Shown here one piece after another: positions 1-6,509 of a stretch of 20,914 nt of DNA (the stretch's first letter is position 1; each line of letters begins with the position of its first letter). A model generated the notes under the pieces. It ran no database searches, was not told the origin of the DNA, and saw only the letters and a program-made list of their open reading frames with translations. A program made the translations under genes and the position numbers. Source of the stretch: Euryarchaeota archaeon UBA596 (GTDB lineage Archaea; Thermoplasmatota; Poseidoniia; Poseidoniales; Poseidoniaceae); NCBI GenBank assembly GCA_002498205.1, contig DAGQ01000032.1, forward strand, positions 1-20,914, written 5' to 3'.

Positions 1-1
1 T

Positions 2-847
2 GGAGATGGATATGGAGATAATCTTGCAGGAAGATTACCTGATTTATTCCCTAATAATCCTACACAATGGGAAGATTTGGATGGAGATGGTTTGGGAGAT
101 AACCAAAATGGAACAGATGCAGACCCTTATCTAAATGATTTTGATAATGATGGATATAATGATTCAATAGATATTCTTCCAAAATTAGCTAGTCCAAACG
201 ATTTAGATAATGATGGGTGTTTAGATGATGTAGATTTATTTCCAGATAATTTCAATGAATGTTTTGACAATGATGGTGATGGGATTGGTGATAATTCAGA
301 TACAGATGATGATAATGATGGTTGGTCCGATATGGATGAAGACAGGTTAGGGACGGATGTATTCAGTGGAGATTCAGTACCTGTAGAATCATTTGAAATT
401 GTATTGCCTGGAACAACAATTGGATTAGGTGCCTGGGATTTAATTGGTATTTTTGGTGGTGTGCCCTTCTTCACTTGGTTAGCATTTTGTTTAGTTACAA
501 GAGGGGCAAGATCTAGGAAATTAGAAAGAAGCTTGTTTGAAGCAAGAAGCGAATTAGAACTTTCTGAAATATCTGACAAATATGAATGGGCCTTGTTATG
601 GAAATTAATAGGCCCACATCAAGCACTTAGATTAGAAAGGATAAGGTCTAATTTAGAATTTAATATGAATAAGATAGAAGAAGAGATGAAAGAAGAAGGA
701 TTTTTACCAGTTTCTGATGTAATAATACCTCCCTCAATAGATGCTCAAGGAGTAGTTAATACAGATGGATATGAATGGATTAAACACGAAGGAGTAAATT
801 GGTATAGGGTGCCTAATTCAAATGCAGATTGGATTAAATGGCAATAA
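2..847 (+). CDS. Partial thrombospondin type 3 repeat surface protein with a membrane anchor and Trp-rich cytoplasmic tail (5' end missing)
   Basis: The reading frame is open from base 2, so the gene starts outside the window; the ATG at 77 is internal, because in-frame codons before it encode the same Asp/Gly-rich repeat type. The visible N-terminal half is a run of DxDxDGxxD units (for example DLDGDGLGD, DFDNDGYND, DLDNDGCLDD, CFDNDGDGIGD), the calcium-binding pattern of thrombospondin type 3 repeats, found on extracellular proteins. A hydrophobic segment around bases 425-500 (motif IGIFGGVPFFTWLAFCLV) is followed by basic residues, so the last ~115 residues should be cytoplasmic. That tail is helical and charged and ends in a Trp/Tyr-rich motif (GYEWI, NWYR, DWIKWQ). 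Its TAA stop directly abuts the stop of the convergent gene. Repeat and anchor calls are firm; ligand and function are unknown. Confidence 0.85.
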   Translation, partial: GDGYGDNLAGRLPDLFPNNPTQWEDLDGDGLGDNQNGTDADPYLNDFDNDGYNDSIDILPKLASPNDLDNDGCLDDVDLFPDNFNECFDNDGDGIGDNSDTDDDNDGWSDMDEDRLGTDVFSGDSVPVESFEIVLPGTTIGLGAWDLIGIFGGVPFFTWLAFCLVTRGARSRKLERSLFEARSELELSEISDKYEWALLWKLIGPHQALRLERIRSNLEFNMNKIEEEMKEEGFLPVSDVIIPPSIDAQGVVNTDGYEWIKHEGVNWYRVPNSNADWIKWQ

Positions 848-1822
848 TCAATTTGCATACAAAGTTTCGCTAAGATATTTTAATCCTGAATCACAAGCTA
901 TTGCAACAACTGTTTTCCCAGGACCTAATTCCTTGGCCAACTCAATAGCTCCTGCAACATTCATACCAGTGGATGTTCCTCCAAAGATTCCTTCTTCTCT
1001 AGCTAATTTAACAGCAATTTCCCTTGCAATTTTTTCATCAACCACTCTTGCTTCATCGTAAAACTCCTCATCTAATAATTCTGGAACAAAACCTAGTCCA
1101 ATTCCTTCCACAGTATGAGAGCCAGATTTTCCAGTAGTAATAATTGGTGAAGTAGAAGGTTCTAGTACTACAATTTTAGTTTTTTGATTGGCATTTTTTA
1201 GTGCCCTTGAAACACCCATTAGTGATCCTGCAGTACCCACAGAGTCACAAAATCCATCTATAGGTACATCTAATTGTTCAATGATTTCTTTTCCAAGGAT
1301 TTCAAATCCATCAATTAAATCACTATTTTTTAATTGATTTGTAAAAAATATGTTTTCATCTAGGGCAATATCATTTGTATGTTCAACCATTTTCTCGATT
1401 AAATCTCTTGTAATCTTACCGTCATCACTTTCAATAATATCTAATTCTGCTCCTAAAGCAGTCATAGTATCTAGTTTTTCTTTAGAGAATGCATCTGAAG
1501 AAACTACATGGAATTTGTAGCCTTTAACAGAACAAACGAATGCTAAACCCGCTCCTGTAGATCCTCCAGATAATTCTACAACTTTCATTCCTGGTTTAAG
1601 CAGGCCCTTTTTTTCAGCACCTTCTATCATTGCAAGTGCCATTCTATCTTTTTTTGAACCCGTGGGATTAAAATATTCTAATTTTACAAAAATGTCAGCA
1701 CAATTTTCTGGAACAATTTTATTGAGTTTAACTAAGGGAGTATTTCCAATACAATCTAATGTATTCTTCGATTTTTGCCGCACATCATCTTTTTCAAAAT
1801 ACATTTGAAAAACACCTGGCAT
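848..1822 (-). CDS. PLP-dependent cysteine synthase family protein
   Basis: A 324-residue fold-type II PLP enzyme of the O-acetylserine sulfhydrylase / cystathionine beta-synthase family. The N-terminal signature IGNTPLVKLNKI is followed by NPTGSKKDRMA, whose second Lys of the KK pair is the expected Schiff-base lysine. The substrate loop reads SGGSTGAGLA instead of the SGNTG of classic CysK, and the phosphate loop reads SVGTAGSLMG. The C-terminal half has EEGIFGGTSTG, equivalent to the CysK EEGI-x-x-GxSSG motif. The GGSTG version occurs in a distinct subgroup annotated as cysteine synthase, so the substrate (O-acetylserine, O-phosphoserine or another) is not settled. I chose the ATG at 1822, which overlaps the purP stop as TGATG and implies translational coupling; a TTG lies one codon upstream. 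Confidence 0.88.
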   Translation of the reverse strand: MPGVFQMYFEKDDVRQKSKNTLDCIGNTPLVKLNKIVPENCADIFVKLEYFNPTGSKKDRMALAMIEGAEKKGLLKPGMKVVELSGGSTGAGLAFVCSVKGYKFHVVSSDAFSKEKLDTMTALGAELDIIESDDGKITRDLIEKMVEHTNDIALDENIFFTNQLKNSDLIDGFEILGKEIIEQLDVPIDGFCDSVGTAGSLMGVSRALKNANQKTKIVVLEPSTSPIITTGKSGSHTVEGIGLGFVPELLDEEFYDEARVVDEKIAREIAVKLAREEGIFGGTSTGMNVAGAIELAKELGPGKTVVAIACDSGLKYLSETLYAN

Positions 1823-2979
1823 CAAGTTAAAACTTCTAGAAGTCTATCTTGTTCTGCAGCTAACCTAATTTCTTGAGCAATTCTTCTGCCTGTTGACATT
1901 GGTTTTCTCCATAATGAATTTCCATAAGGATGTCCAACTGAAACATGTACATTTGTTCCTCCACCGATTCTTGGAGCAACATCATAAATGTAGTAATTCA
2001 TATCTTTATCAATACATGTTTGTAAGCAGAAAGGTCCAACGATTCCTGGAGAGTAATGTTTCTTTGAAGCCTCAATGAATTTCTCACCCAGATCAAATGC
2101 ACTTTCTAGTAATGATTCTCTTATTGTTGCGGTATTATGTCCAACAACAGTCATTTCTGGAATTCTTTGAGATTCAGGCAGTGTCATTTGTTGTGGGGCT
2201 GGGAGTCTTACATGACCATCAAGACTTGATTCAAATCTCCAATCAACACCTAATAATTCCAATTTAGGTAAATCATCTTCAAGTGGGCTGTAAAAGAAGT
2301 TTAGATTGAAAACCGGTCCAACTACATATCTTTCAATTCTAGCACCAGCGAGGCTTTCTTTATCAATTACTCCTTGTCTAATCAATGCTGCAGATTTTTC
2401 TTCAAATTCTCCAGGAGAAGCACAAGTAAAGAAACCTCTTTCTAATTTCTTTTCCGCATGATGTAATTTTACAATTGATAAGCAATCAATTTCTTCATAT
2501 CCATTTATTTTTTCAGGAAATGGGAGTCCTGCCTCTTCAAGTAACCAATAATAATCCTGTTCTTCTTCTCTATCTTCCATTCTTAGCATATTCCTGCTAC
2601 CGAATAATGGTACTTTGAAATCATTCTCAATTTCGGTCATACCGCAATAAGATGTAAAAGATCTATTTGGAATAAATACTACATTTCTATCTCTCATTTG
2701 TTGTTGGAAATCAGGGGCAAGAATATCTCTAAATTTATCTAATGCTATTGTTTTATCAACCATTCCTCTAGAAACTCTTCCCGATTTACTTCTTGATGTT
2801 TTAAAATATTGAGAATAAGTTTTCTCCCTTCCTTTTTGTGCGTATGCAACAGTTGGGAATCCTTCTTCAATTGCCCCATCACAAATATCTAGTGCAGAAT
2901 GGCTTGCTACCATCCCAATACGTAGTTTTAGCGGATCGTAATCCTCTAAAATTCCTTTGATATTCTCTCGGTCGAGCAT
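1822..2979 (-). CDS. purP: Formate-phosphoribosylaminoimidazolecarboxamide ligase (PurP)
   Basis: PurP makes formylaminoimidazole carboxamide ribonucleotide from AICAR, formate and ATP, the penultimate step of IMP synthesis in archaea, replacing the bacterial PurH formyltransferase. The 385-residue length is slightly above the family norm of ~360. The diagnostic N-terminal block is present: ASHSALDICDGAIEEGF followed by QKGREKTYSQYF. The centre and C-terminus look like ATP-grasp, with GPVFNLNFFYSP, the segment around GVDWRFESSLDGH, and the nucleotide/metal-binding YDVAPRIGGGTNVHV. It is the middle gene of a three-gene operon: 12 nt after the coiled-coil gene, and overlapping the downstream cysteine-synthase-like gene by one base. 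A GGTGAG ribosome-binding site precedes the ATG. Confidence 0.95.
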   Translation of the reverse strand: MLDRENIKGILEDYDPLKLRIGMVASHSALDICDGAIEEGFPTVAYAQKGREKTYSQYFKTSRSKSGRVSRGMVDKTIALDKFRDILAPDFQQQMRDRNVVFIPNRSFTSYCGMTEIENDFKVPLFGSRNMLRMEDREEEQDYYWLLEEAGLPFPEKINGYEEIDCLSIVKLHHAEKKLERGFFTCASPGEFEEKSAALIRQGVIDKESLAGARIERYVVGPVFNLNFFYSPLEDDLPKLELLGVDWRFESSLDGHVRLPAPQQMTLPESQRIPEMTVVGHNTATIRESLLESAFDLGEKFIEASKKHYSPGIVGPFCLQTCIDKDMNYYIYDVAPRIGGGTNVHVSVGHPYGNSLWRKPMSTGRRIAQEIRLAAEQDRLLEVLT

Positions 2980-2984
2980 TATAT

Positions 2985-2990
2985 CTCACC
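2985..2990 (-). promoter_or_regulatory. Ribosome binding site of purP (GGTGAG)
   Basis: On the minus strand GGTGAG lies 5 nt before the ATG at 2979, between the TGA of the coiled-coil gene and purP. It matches the GGTGATC-type archaeal Shine-Dalgarno sequence and supports translation of purP from a polycistronic message. Confidence 0.6.
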
Positions 2991-2991
2991 G

Positions 2992-3858
2992 TCAATCCAT
3001 ACTTTGAAGTTGCATCAATTCTTCTGTTGTTAAAGTATCACCAGAAAGTAATTTGCCCATTAAGTTATCAACACTTAATTGAGGCTCACTTGTAGTGGTT
3101 TTATCACGTCTTTCAGTTTGCATTGTTTTGAAAATATTATTGATACTATGTAAACATCTTAGTGCAACAATATATCTGTGATGTGCTAAATCTGCTTCTT
3201 TCTTTGTAGTTCTTAATGTTTTATGGGCTTCTTCTGCTTTTGCTCTTCTAGCATCAACTTCGCTATTCCATTCTAGCATTAATTCGTGAGCGGCTTGTGC
3301 TTGGGATGCGGCTTCTGTAACATCTTGATGTGCTTTTTCTTGCTCTTCAAGAGCTTTATCATAAACAGCTTGTGCTTCTGGAGTTGCATCAATTTTTACT
3401 TTAATTGGTGCATGTTGTCTAATTTGTTGAGTTAGGAATTTTGCTCTTTTCATGGCCTCTGCTTCTTTCTTCCCTCTATGTTTCCCTTCATCGATTTCTC
3501 TCTCCAATCGATTTAGTTCTCTTTTATATTGGTCAAGCTGTTTCCGATTTTTATGAATTTTCTTTTTTTCTTCAACAGGTTGACTTCCTTCAATTTCTCT
3601 TTTTGCTTCACGAACCATTTTGTTACAATCGTCTCGGATCCTTTTCATTTCTCTGACTCTTTCATTTTCAGCATCTCTGATTGTACGTTGTTTTTTGACT
3701 TCTTGTATTAATTCACGAACTGCTAAGTTTAGTGTGTTTCTTGTTTGTTGAAATTCTCTAGTTTTTGAATTCCATTCGTCTCTTTTTACGCGAAAGTCCG
3801 TGGCTTTAGTATCCATAGCCGCTCTTCTACCCTCAAGTTCTTTCTTTAGTTCGTTCAT
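2992..3858 (-). CDS. Coiled-coil protein, family of unknown function (coiled-coil 1)
   Basis: A 288-residue, highly charged, almost wholly helical protein with heptad-like Leu/Ala spacing over residues ~1-145 and ~160-255, separated by a short Pro-containing linker (HAPIKVKIDATPEAQ). There is no signal peptide, membrane segment or ATPase motif. The second coil contains spaced His-bearing units (AAHELM, EEAHKTL, DLAHHRY) like those of archaeal coiled-coil proteins often mislabelled as phosphoserine phosphatase. The C-terminus carries a short predicted helix motif, LMGKLLSGDTLTTEELMQL, that resembles the motif before the basic tail of the coiled-coil protein at 5082-5993. It is the first gene of an operon with purP and a cysteine-synthase-like gene and is divergent from the KaiC-like gene. 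Function unknown; the operon suggests expression with purine synthesis, not a role in it. Confidence 0.85.
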   Translation of the reverse strand: MNELKKELEGRRAAMDTKATDFRVKRDEWNSKTREFQQTRNTLNLAVRELIQEVKKQRTIRDAENERVREMKRIRDDCNKMVREAKREIEGSQPVEEKKKIHKNRKQLDQYKRELNRLEREIDEGKHRGKKEAEAMKRAKFLTQQIRQHAPIKVKIDATPEAQAVYDKALEEQEKAHQDVTEAASQAQAAHELMLEWNSEVDARRAKAEEAHKTLRTTKKEADLAHHRYIVALRCLHSINNIFKTMQTERRDKTTTSEPQLSVDNLMGKLLSGDTLTTEELMQLQSMD

Positions 3859-3896
3859 CTGTTAGCCAACTCCTGTTCTGTAACGGCATTGGGATT

Positions 3897-3906
3897 GGAA
3901 CGTTCC
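3897..3906. repeat. Perfect palindrome GGAACGTTCC in the divergent promoter region
   Basis: A 10-bp perfect inverted repeat lies in the 149-bp gap between the divergent coiled-coil 1 and KaiC-like genes, 39-48 bp before the coiled-coil 1 ATG. Related sites occur at 5033-5040 and 6416-6423, next to other start codons of this neighbourhood. It could be an operator, but that is inference only. Confidence 0.4.
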
Positions 3907-3914
3907 ATATAACC
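3907..3914 (-). promoter_or_regulatory. Candidate TATA box for the coiled-coil 1/purP operon
   Basis: The minus strand reads GGTTATAT about 50 nt before the ATG at 3858. With the usual ~25-nt archaeal TATA-to-start distance, this predicts a leader of about 25 nt. It directly abuts the GGAACGTTCC palindrome, so a protein bound there would sit just downstream of the TATA box in this direction. Confidence 0.35.
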
Positions 3915-4007
3915 GCATTGATTCAGCAAGTCTGTTTATCTTCCTAAAAACTAGAATTATTGCGAGAGGATTAAGTGTGAAAAGTTTTAGCAATCTTCAG
4001 TGATGAG

Positions 4008-4691
4008 ATGTTTTTAGGGAACCTTCCTGGAATTGAGCGTGTAATGTTTAATGATGTACAACCACCATATATTAGTTTGATAACTGGGCCTCCAGGTGCT
4101 TTGAAAACTGGAACTGCTTTGACTATTGTTTCTAATTATTTGAGGCAAACAGGTGAATTTGGCCTTTATTGTACTATTGAGGAAACAGTCGATTCATTGA
4201 TGAGGGGTGCTAGTTCTCTTGGATTATCTTTGCCGCAGAATTTACAAATTACTGATTTTACTGAACTAAGAAGAGATAATGATGCTATGGATTATTTGAA
4301 ATTCACAAGAAGAATGATTGAACATTTCAAAAGAGAGAGAGGAGATCAATTTACAGTCTTTGTATTAGATTCTCTAGGTGCTATATACAGTTTAACAAAC
4401 GTAGATGAAAAAATGAGACGAACAATGTTTAATTTCTTTGATTTTATTAGATCTCAGAATCTAAAGTGTATTTGTTTAACTGAAAGACAAGTTGGAGAGT
4501 TTGCTGAACTTGATGGAAATGAAGGTTTCTTGGCAGATGCAATTATTTCAATGGGATTAGATAGAAGAAATGGTAAATTAGTCCGAACATTCCAATTGGA
4601 AAAAATGAGGCATGTAAGGCATACTATGGAAAAACAAGCAATAGATGTTGGTCCTAATGGCCCTGTGCTTCTTGGACCTTTATTTGACTAG
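4008..4691 (+). CDS. Single-domain KaiC/RAD55-like RecA-family ATPase with an atypical Walker A motif
   Basis: A 227-residue single RecA-like domain of the archaeal KaiC family. The P-loop region at residues 27-34 reads GPPGALKT; the usual Gly before the Lys is Leu. The paired acidic residues E58-E59 in YCTIEET match the KaiC FEE motif, and FVLDS at 118-122 is Walker B with D121. Later KaiC features are also visible: FLADAIISM, followed by EKMRHVRHT. The second KaiC domain and the circadian phosphorylation region are absent, so this is not a clock protein. It is transcribed divergently from coiled-coil 1. Its TAG stop overlaps the TAG of the convergent Roadblock gene in the palindrome CTAG. 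The start follows GTGATGAG, a weak ribosome-binding site. Role unknown; ATP binding may be altered by the Leu. Confidence 0.85.
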   Translation: MFLGNLPGIERVMFNDVQPPYISLITGPPGALKTGTALTIVSNYLRQTGEFGLYCTIEETVDSLMRGASSLGLSLPQNLQITDFTELRRDNDAMDYLKFTRRMIEHFKRERGDQFTVFVLDSLGAIYSLTNVDEKMRRTMFNFFDFIRSQNLKCICLTERQVGEFAELDGNEGFLADAIISMGLDRRNGKLVRTFQLEKMRHVRHTMEKQAIDVGPNGPVLLGPLFD

Positions 4692-5032
4692 ATTAAATCT
4701 ATAATTCTAGGAATTAAATCATTAACTTCTTTTCTGATTTTTCCAAGATTTGTCTCTGGATTTACATACAAAGCTAATGAAGATGATTCTTTTAATGGCC
4801 AAAATAAACTGATTCCATTTTCACCGATTAATGTAATACATTCAATTGGTTCAACACCTAATGAAAGGAATTGTTTAGAATTTTCATCAATAATTCGATG
4901 CATAGAGTTTGAAATTTTATCTAGATTTGTTTTATTTCCAATTGAAACGATCGATAACCCATTTAGATCAAATATGCCACATGATTCAATATCTGGGTTA
5001 TTGGAAATTTTCTCCAATAAATCCTCAATCAT
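4688..5032 (-). CDS. Roadblock/LC7-domain protein
   Basis: A 114-residue protein matching a lone Roadblock/LC7 (MglB-like) domain in size and pattern. An N-terminal helix (MIEDLLEKISNN) leads into the signature strand-turn-strand PDIESCGIFDLNGLSIVSIG. A long helix (KISNSMHRIIDEN) follows, then two strands (ECITLIGENGISLFWPL, SLALYV) and a final helix. Such domains dimerise and usually regulate small GTPases or sense a partner; no GTPase is encoded in the window. It is the last gene of a minus-strand cluster, 49 bp after coiled-coil 2, and its end overlaps the KaiC-like gene by 4 nt. Fold assignment is fairly secure; the partner is unknown. Confidence 0.75.
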   Translation of the reverse strand: MIEDLLEKISNNPDIESCGIFDLNGLSIVSIGNKTNLDKISNSMHRIIDENSKQFLSLGVEPIECITLIGENGISLFWPLKESSSLALYVNPETNLGKIRKEVNDLIPRIIDLI

Positions 5033-5040
5033 GAACGTTC
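5033..5040. repeat. Palindrome GAACGTTC directly before the Roadblock start codon
   Basis: A perfect 8-bp palindrome ends at the base before the Roadblock ATG on the minus strand. Its core matches the 10-bp palindrome at 3897-3906. A leaderless transcript or a repressor covering the start would both be possible; neither is shown. Confidence 0.35.
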
Positions 5041-5081
5041 TGTACTATAACTAGTGAAAAGAGATTGCGTACAAAATACAA

Positions 5082-5993
5082 CTATCTGTCATTTTTTACC
5101 GAAGAATCTCTAGGGCCAGCTCTTCTTCTTCCTCTACTTGTCTGGATTCTTCTTTTTGGTGCATTTTTAACAGTTTTCTTTGTATTTTTTGATTTTTGAA
5201 CAGTTTTTTCAATTTCTTGTATGCCTTTACCATGTTTAAGTAAAGCACCTAAATCATCTAATGATAAACTACCACCTTCTGAAATACGATCTTGAATTGA
5301 ACTTAGATCAGGAACTTTGTATTTTTTCTTTTTACGTCCCTTTATGCCAAGTTTCGATTCTAATGCTGCTTTTTCTTTTTTCAATTGGTTTATTTTGTGT
5401 TTATTTGAAGCAATTTTTTTATTAATTTTAAATATTTTAAAACCAATTGGACTTTTATTATCTATTTTATTTGAGATTGAAATTTTAGAATTTCCACTTT
5501 TTTTTCTAATCTCATTTAGTTTATCAATTGTTGATAATTGCTCACTCATTAATTCTTGAAATTGGTTATGGTATTGTGTACTTTTTATTTTTTGTGTAAA
5601 CATTTGTTGTAATTCTAAAAATCGACTAAACATCTCTGCTTCTTTTTTCAATGTAGGATATCTTAAATCTGATTCTTCACCAGTTAATCTATAATAGTAA
5701 AGATATAAATTTTCCAAAATCGCTTGTTCAGGTAAAATAATATTTGAATTTATTTCATCTCTCATTTTTCTTAACTTATTTGCTTCTTTTTGTCTTTCTT
5801 GAACTTCAATTAGTATTTTTTGTTGTTCTTCAGGCAATCCTTTGATATTGTCTAAATCATTATTCATTGCCAAACTCATTAAATTTAATGATTTTCTTTC
5901 ATCGTATAATTTATTAATATTCTGTGAAATTTTAGTTATTGAAACATTCAAATCAGATAGTTTAGTATCTTTTTTCCCTGTTTCAGATGTCAT
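5082..5993 (-). CDS. Coiled-coil protein with a basic RGRR tail (coiled-coil 2)
   Basis: A 303-residue, Lys-rich helical protein without signal peptide, membrane segment or catalytic motif. Residues ~10-90 form one coil. A middle part (around ENLYLYYYRLTGEESDLRYPTL) is richer in aromatics and may be folded, and a second coil spans ~175-230. Near the C-terminus, ISEGGSLSLDDLGALLKHG resembles the terminal motif of coiled-coil 1. It is followed by a strongly basic tail with QTSRGRRRAGPR, close to STARGRRSS at the end of coiled-coil 3 (9534-10553). Such tails often bind nucleic acid or ribosomes. Its ATG overlaps the upstream stop as ATGA, so it is probably translationally coupled to the small helical gene. 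Function unknown. Confidence 0.8.
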   Translation of the reverse strand: MTSETGKKDTKLSDLNVSITKISQNINKLYDERKSLNLMSLAMNNDLDNIKGLPEEQQKILIEVQERQKEANKLRKMRDEINSNIILPEQAILENLYLYYYRLTGEESDLRYPTLKKEAEMFSRFLELQQMFTQKIKSTQYHNQFQELMSEQLSTIDKLNEIRKKSGNSKISISNKIDNKSPIGFKIFKINKKIASNKHKINQLKKEKAALESKLGIKGRKKKKYKVPDLSSIQDRISEGGSLSLDDLGALLKHGKGIQEIEKTVQKSKNTKKTVKNAPKRRIQTSRGRRRAGPRDSSVKNDR

Positions 5994-6412
5994 TCTTCTT
6001 CACCTACGTCATTTTTTGTAGATTTTTTCCTTAGAGCCCAACTACTTGCACCACCATTTTCAACCCTTAAACTATCATTTAATAACTCTTCAAATCCAAA
6101 TTCTAACTTCCCTTCCCAAAATGAAATTATTTCTTCAGAGTTTTTAAAAATATTTTCTGCCCGATTTAATCGACCGATTGCTAAATTGAAATCTTCACGT
6201 AATTTTTTACCTTTTTCCTTATTTCCAACAGTATTTGCGTCTTTTCCAGATGTCAGATCTTCATGATATTTTATGGCTTCTTCAGCATCTCTAACTTCTT
6301 CTTTTGCCTTTTTAATTAATTCAGGTAATTGATTCATAAGATGCTGTCTTCGATGAATAATTGCTTTGGCCAATAATTCTGGCTTTAACTGTAATAGCGT
6401 CTTTGGCTCCAT
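5990..6412 (-). CDS. Small helical charged protein of unknown function
   Basis: A 140-residue charged protein, predicted helical for residues ~5-115 (segments KAIIHRRQHLMNQLPELIKKAKEEV and DFNLAIGRLNRAENIF are amphipathic), with a short Gly/Ser-containing end. I recognise no family. It is the first gene of the minus-strand cluster with coiled-coil 2 and the Roadblock gene, and its TGA overlaps the coiled-coil 2 ATG by 4 nt, which suggests the two proteins are made in fixed ratio and may interact. The start is the only ATG near the end of the open frame, 97 bp from the divergent membrane-protein gene. No Shine-Dalgarno is obvious; AACGTT lies 4-10 nt upstream. Confidence 0.7.
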   Translation of the reverse strand: MEPKTLLQLKPELLAKAIIHRRQHLMNQLPELIKKAKEEVRDAEEAIKYHEDLTSGKDANTVGNKEKGKKLREDFNLAIGRLNRAENIFKNSEEIISFWEGKLEFGFEELLNDSLRVENGGASSWALRKKSTKNDVGEEE

Positions 6413-6509
6413 CTCTAACGTTCGCTCGACTTCGATTTCTTCAATAAATGTTAGTAATCATAGAAAGTTACACAATGTATCTTAATTAGTCATTGATTAC
6501 GCTATGTGA

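Noticed and set aside
77..360. Asp/Gly-rich repeats as a possible tandem DNA repeat or CRISPR-like array
   Set aside because: Units differ in length and sequence at DNA level; the repeat is a protein motif, without constant repeats and unique spacers.
127..579. Ser-rich 150-codon frame on the minus strand
   Set aside because: It is antisense to the Asp-repeat region; GAT/GAC codons read backwards give Ser/Leu-rich text. The plus frame has clear TSP3 repeats.
4008..4691. Circadian clock KaiC
   Set aside because: Only one RecA domain, no phosphorylation-site region and no KaiA/KaiB nearby.
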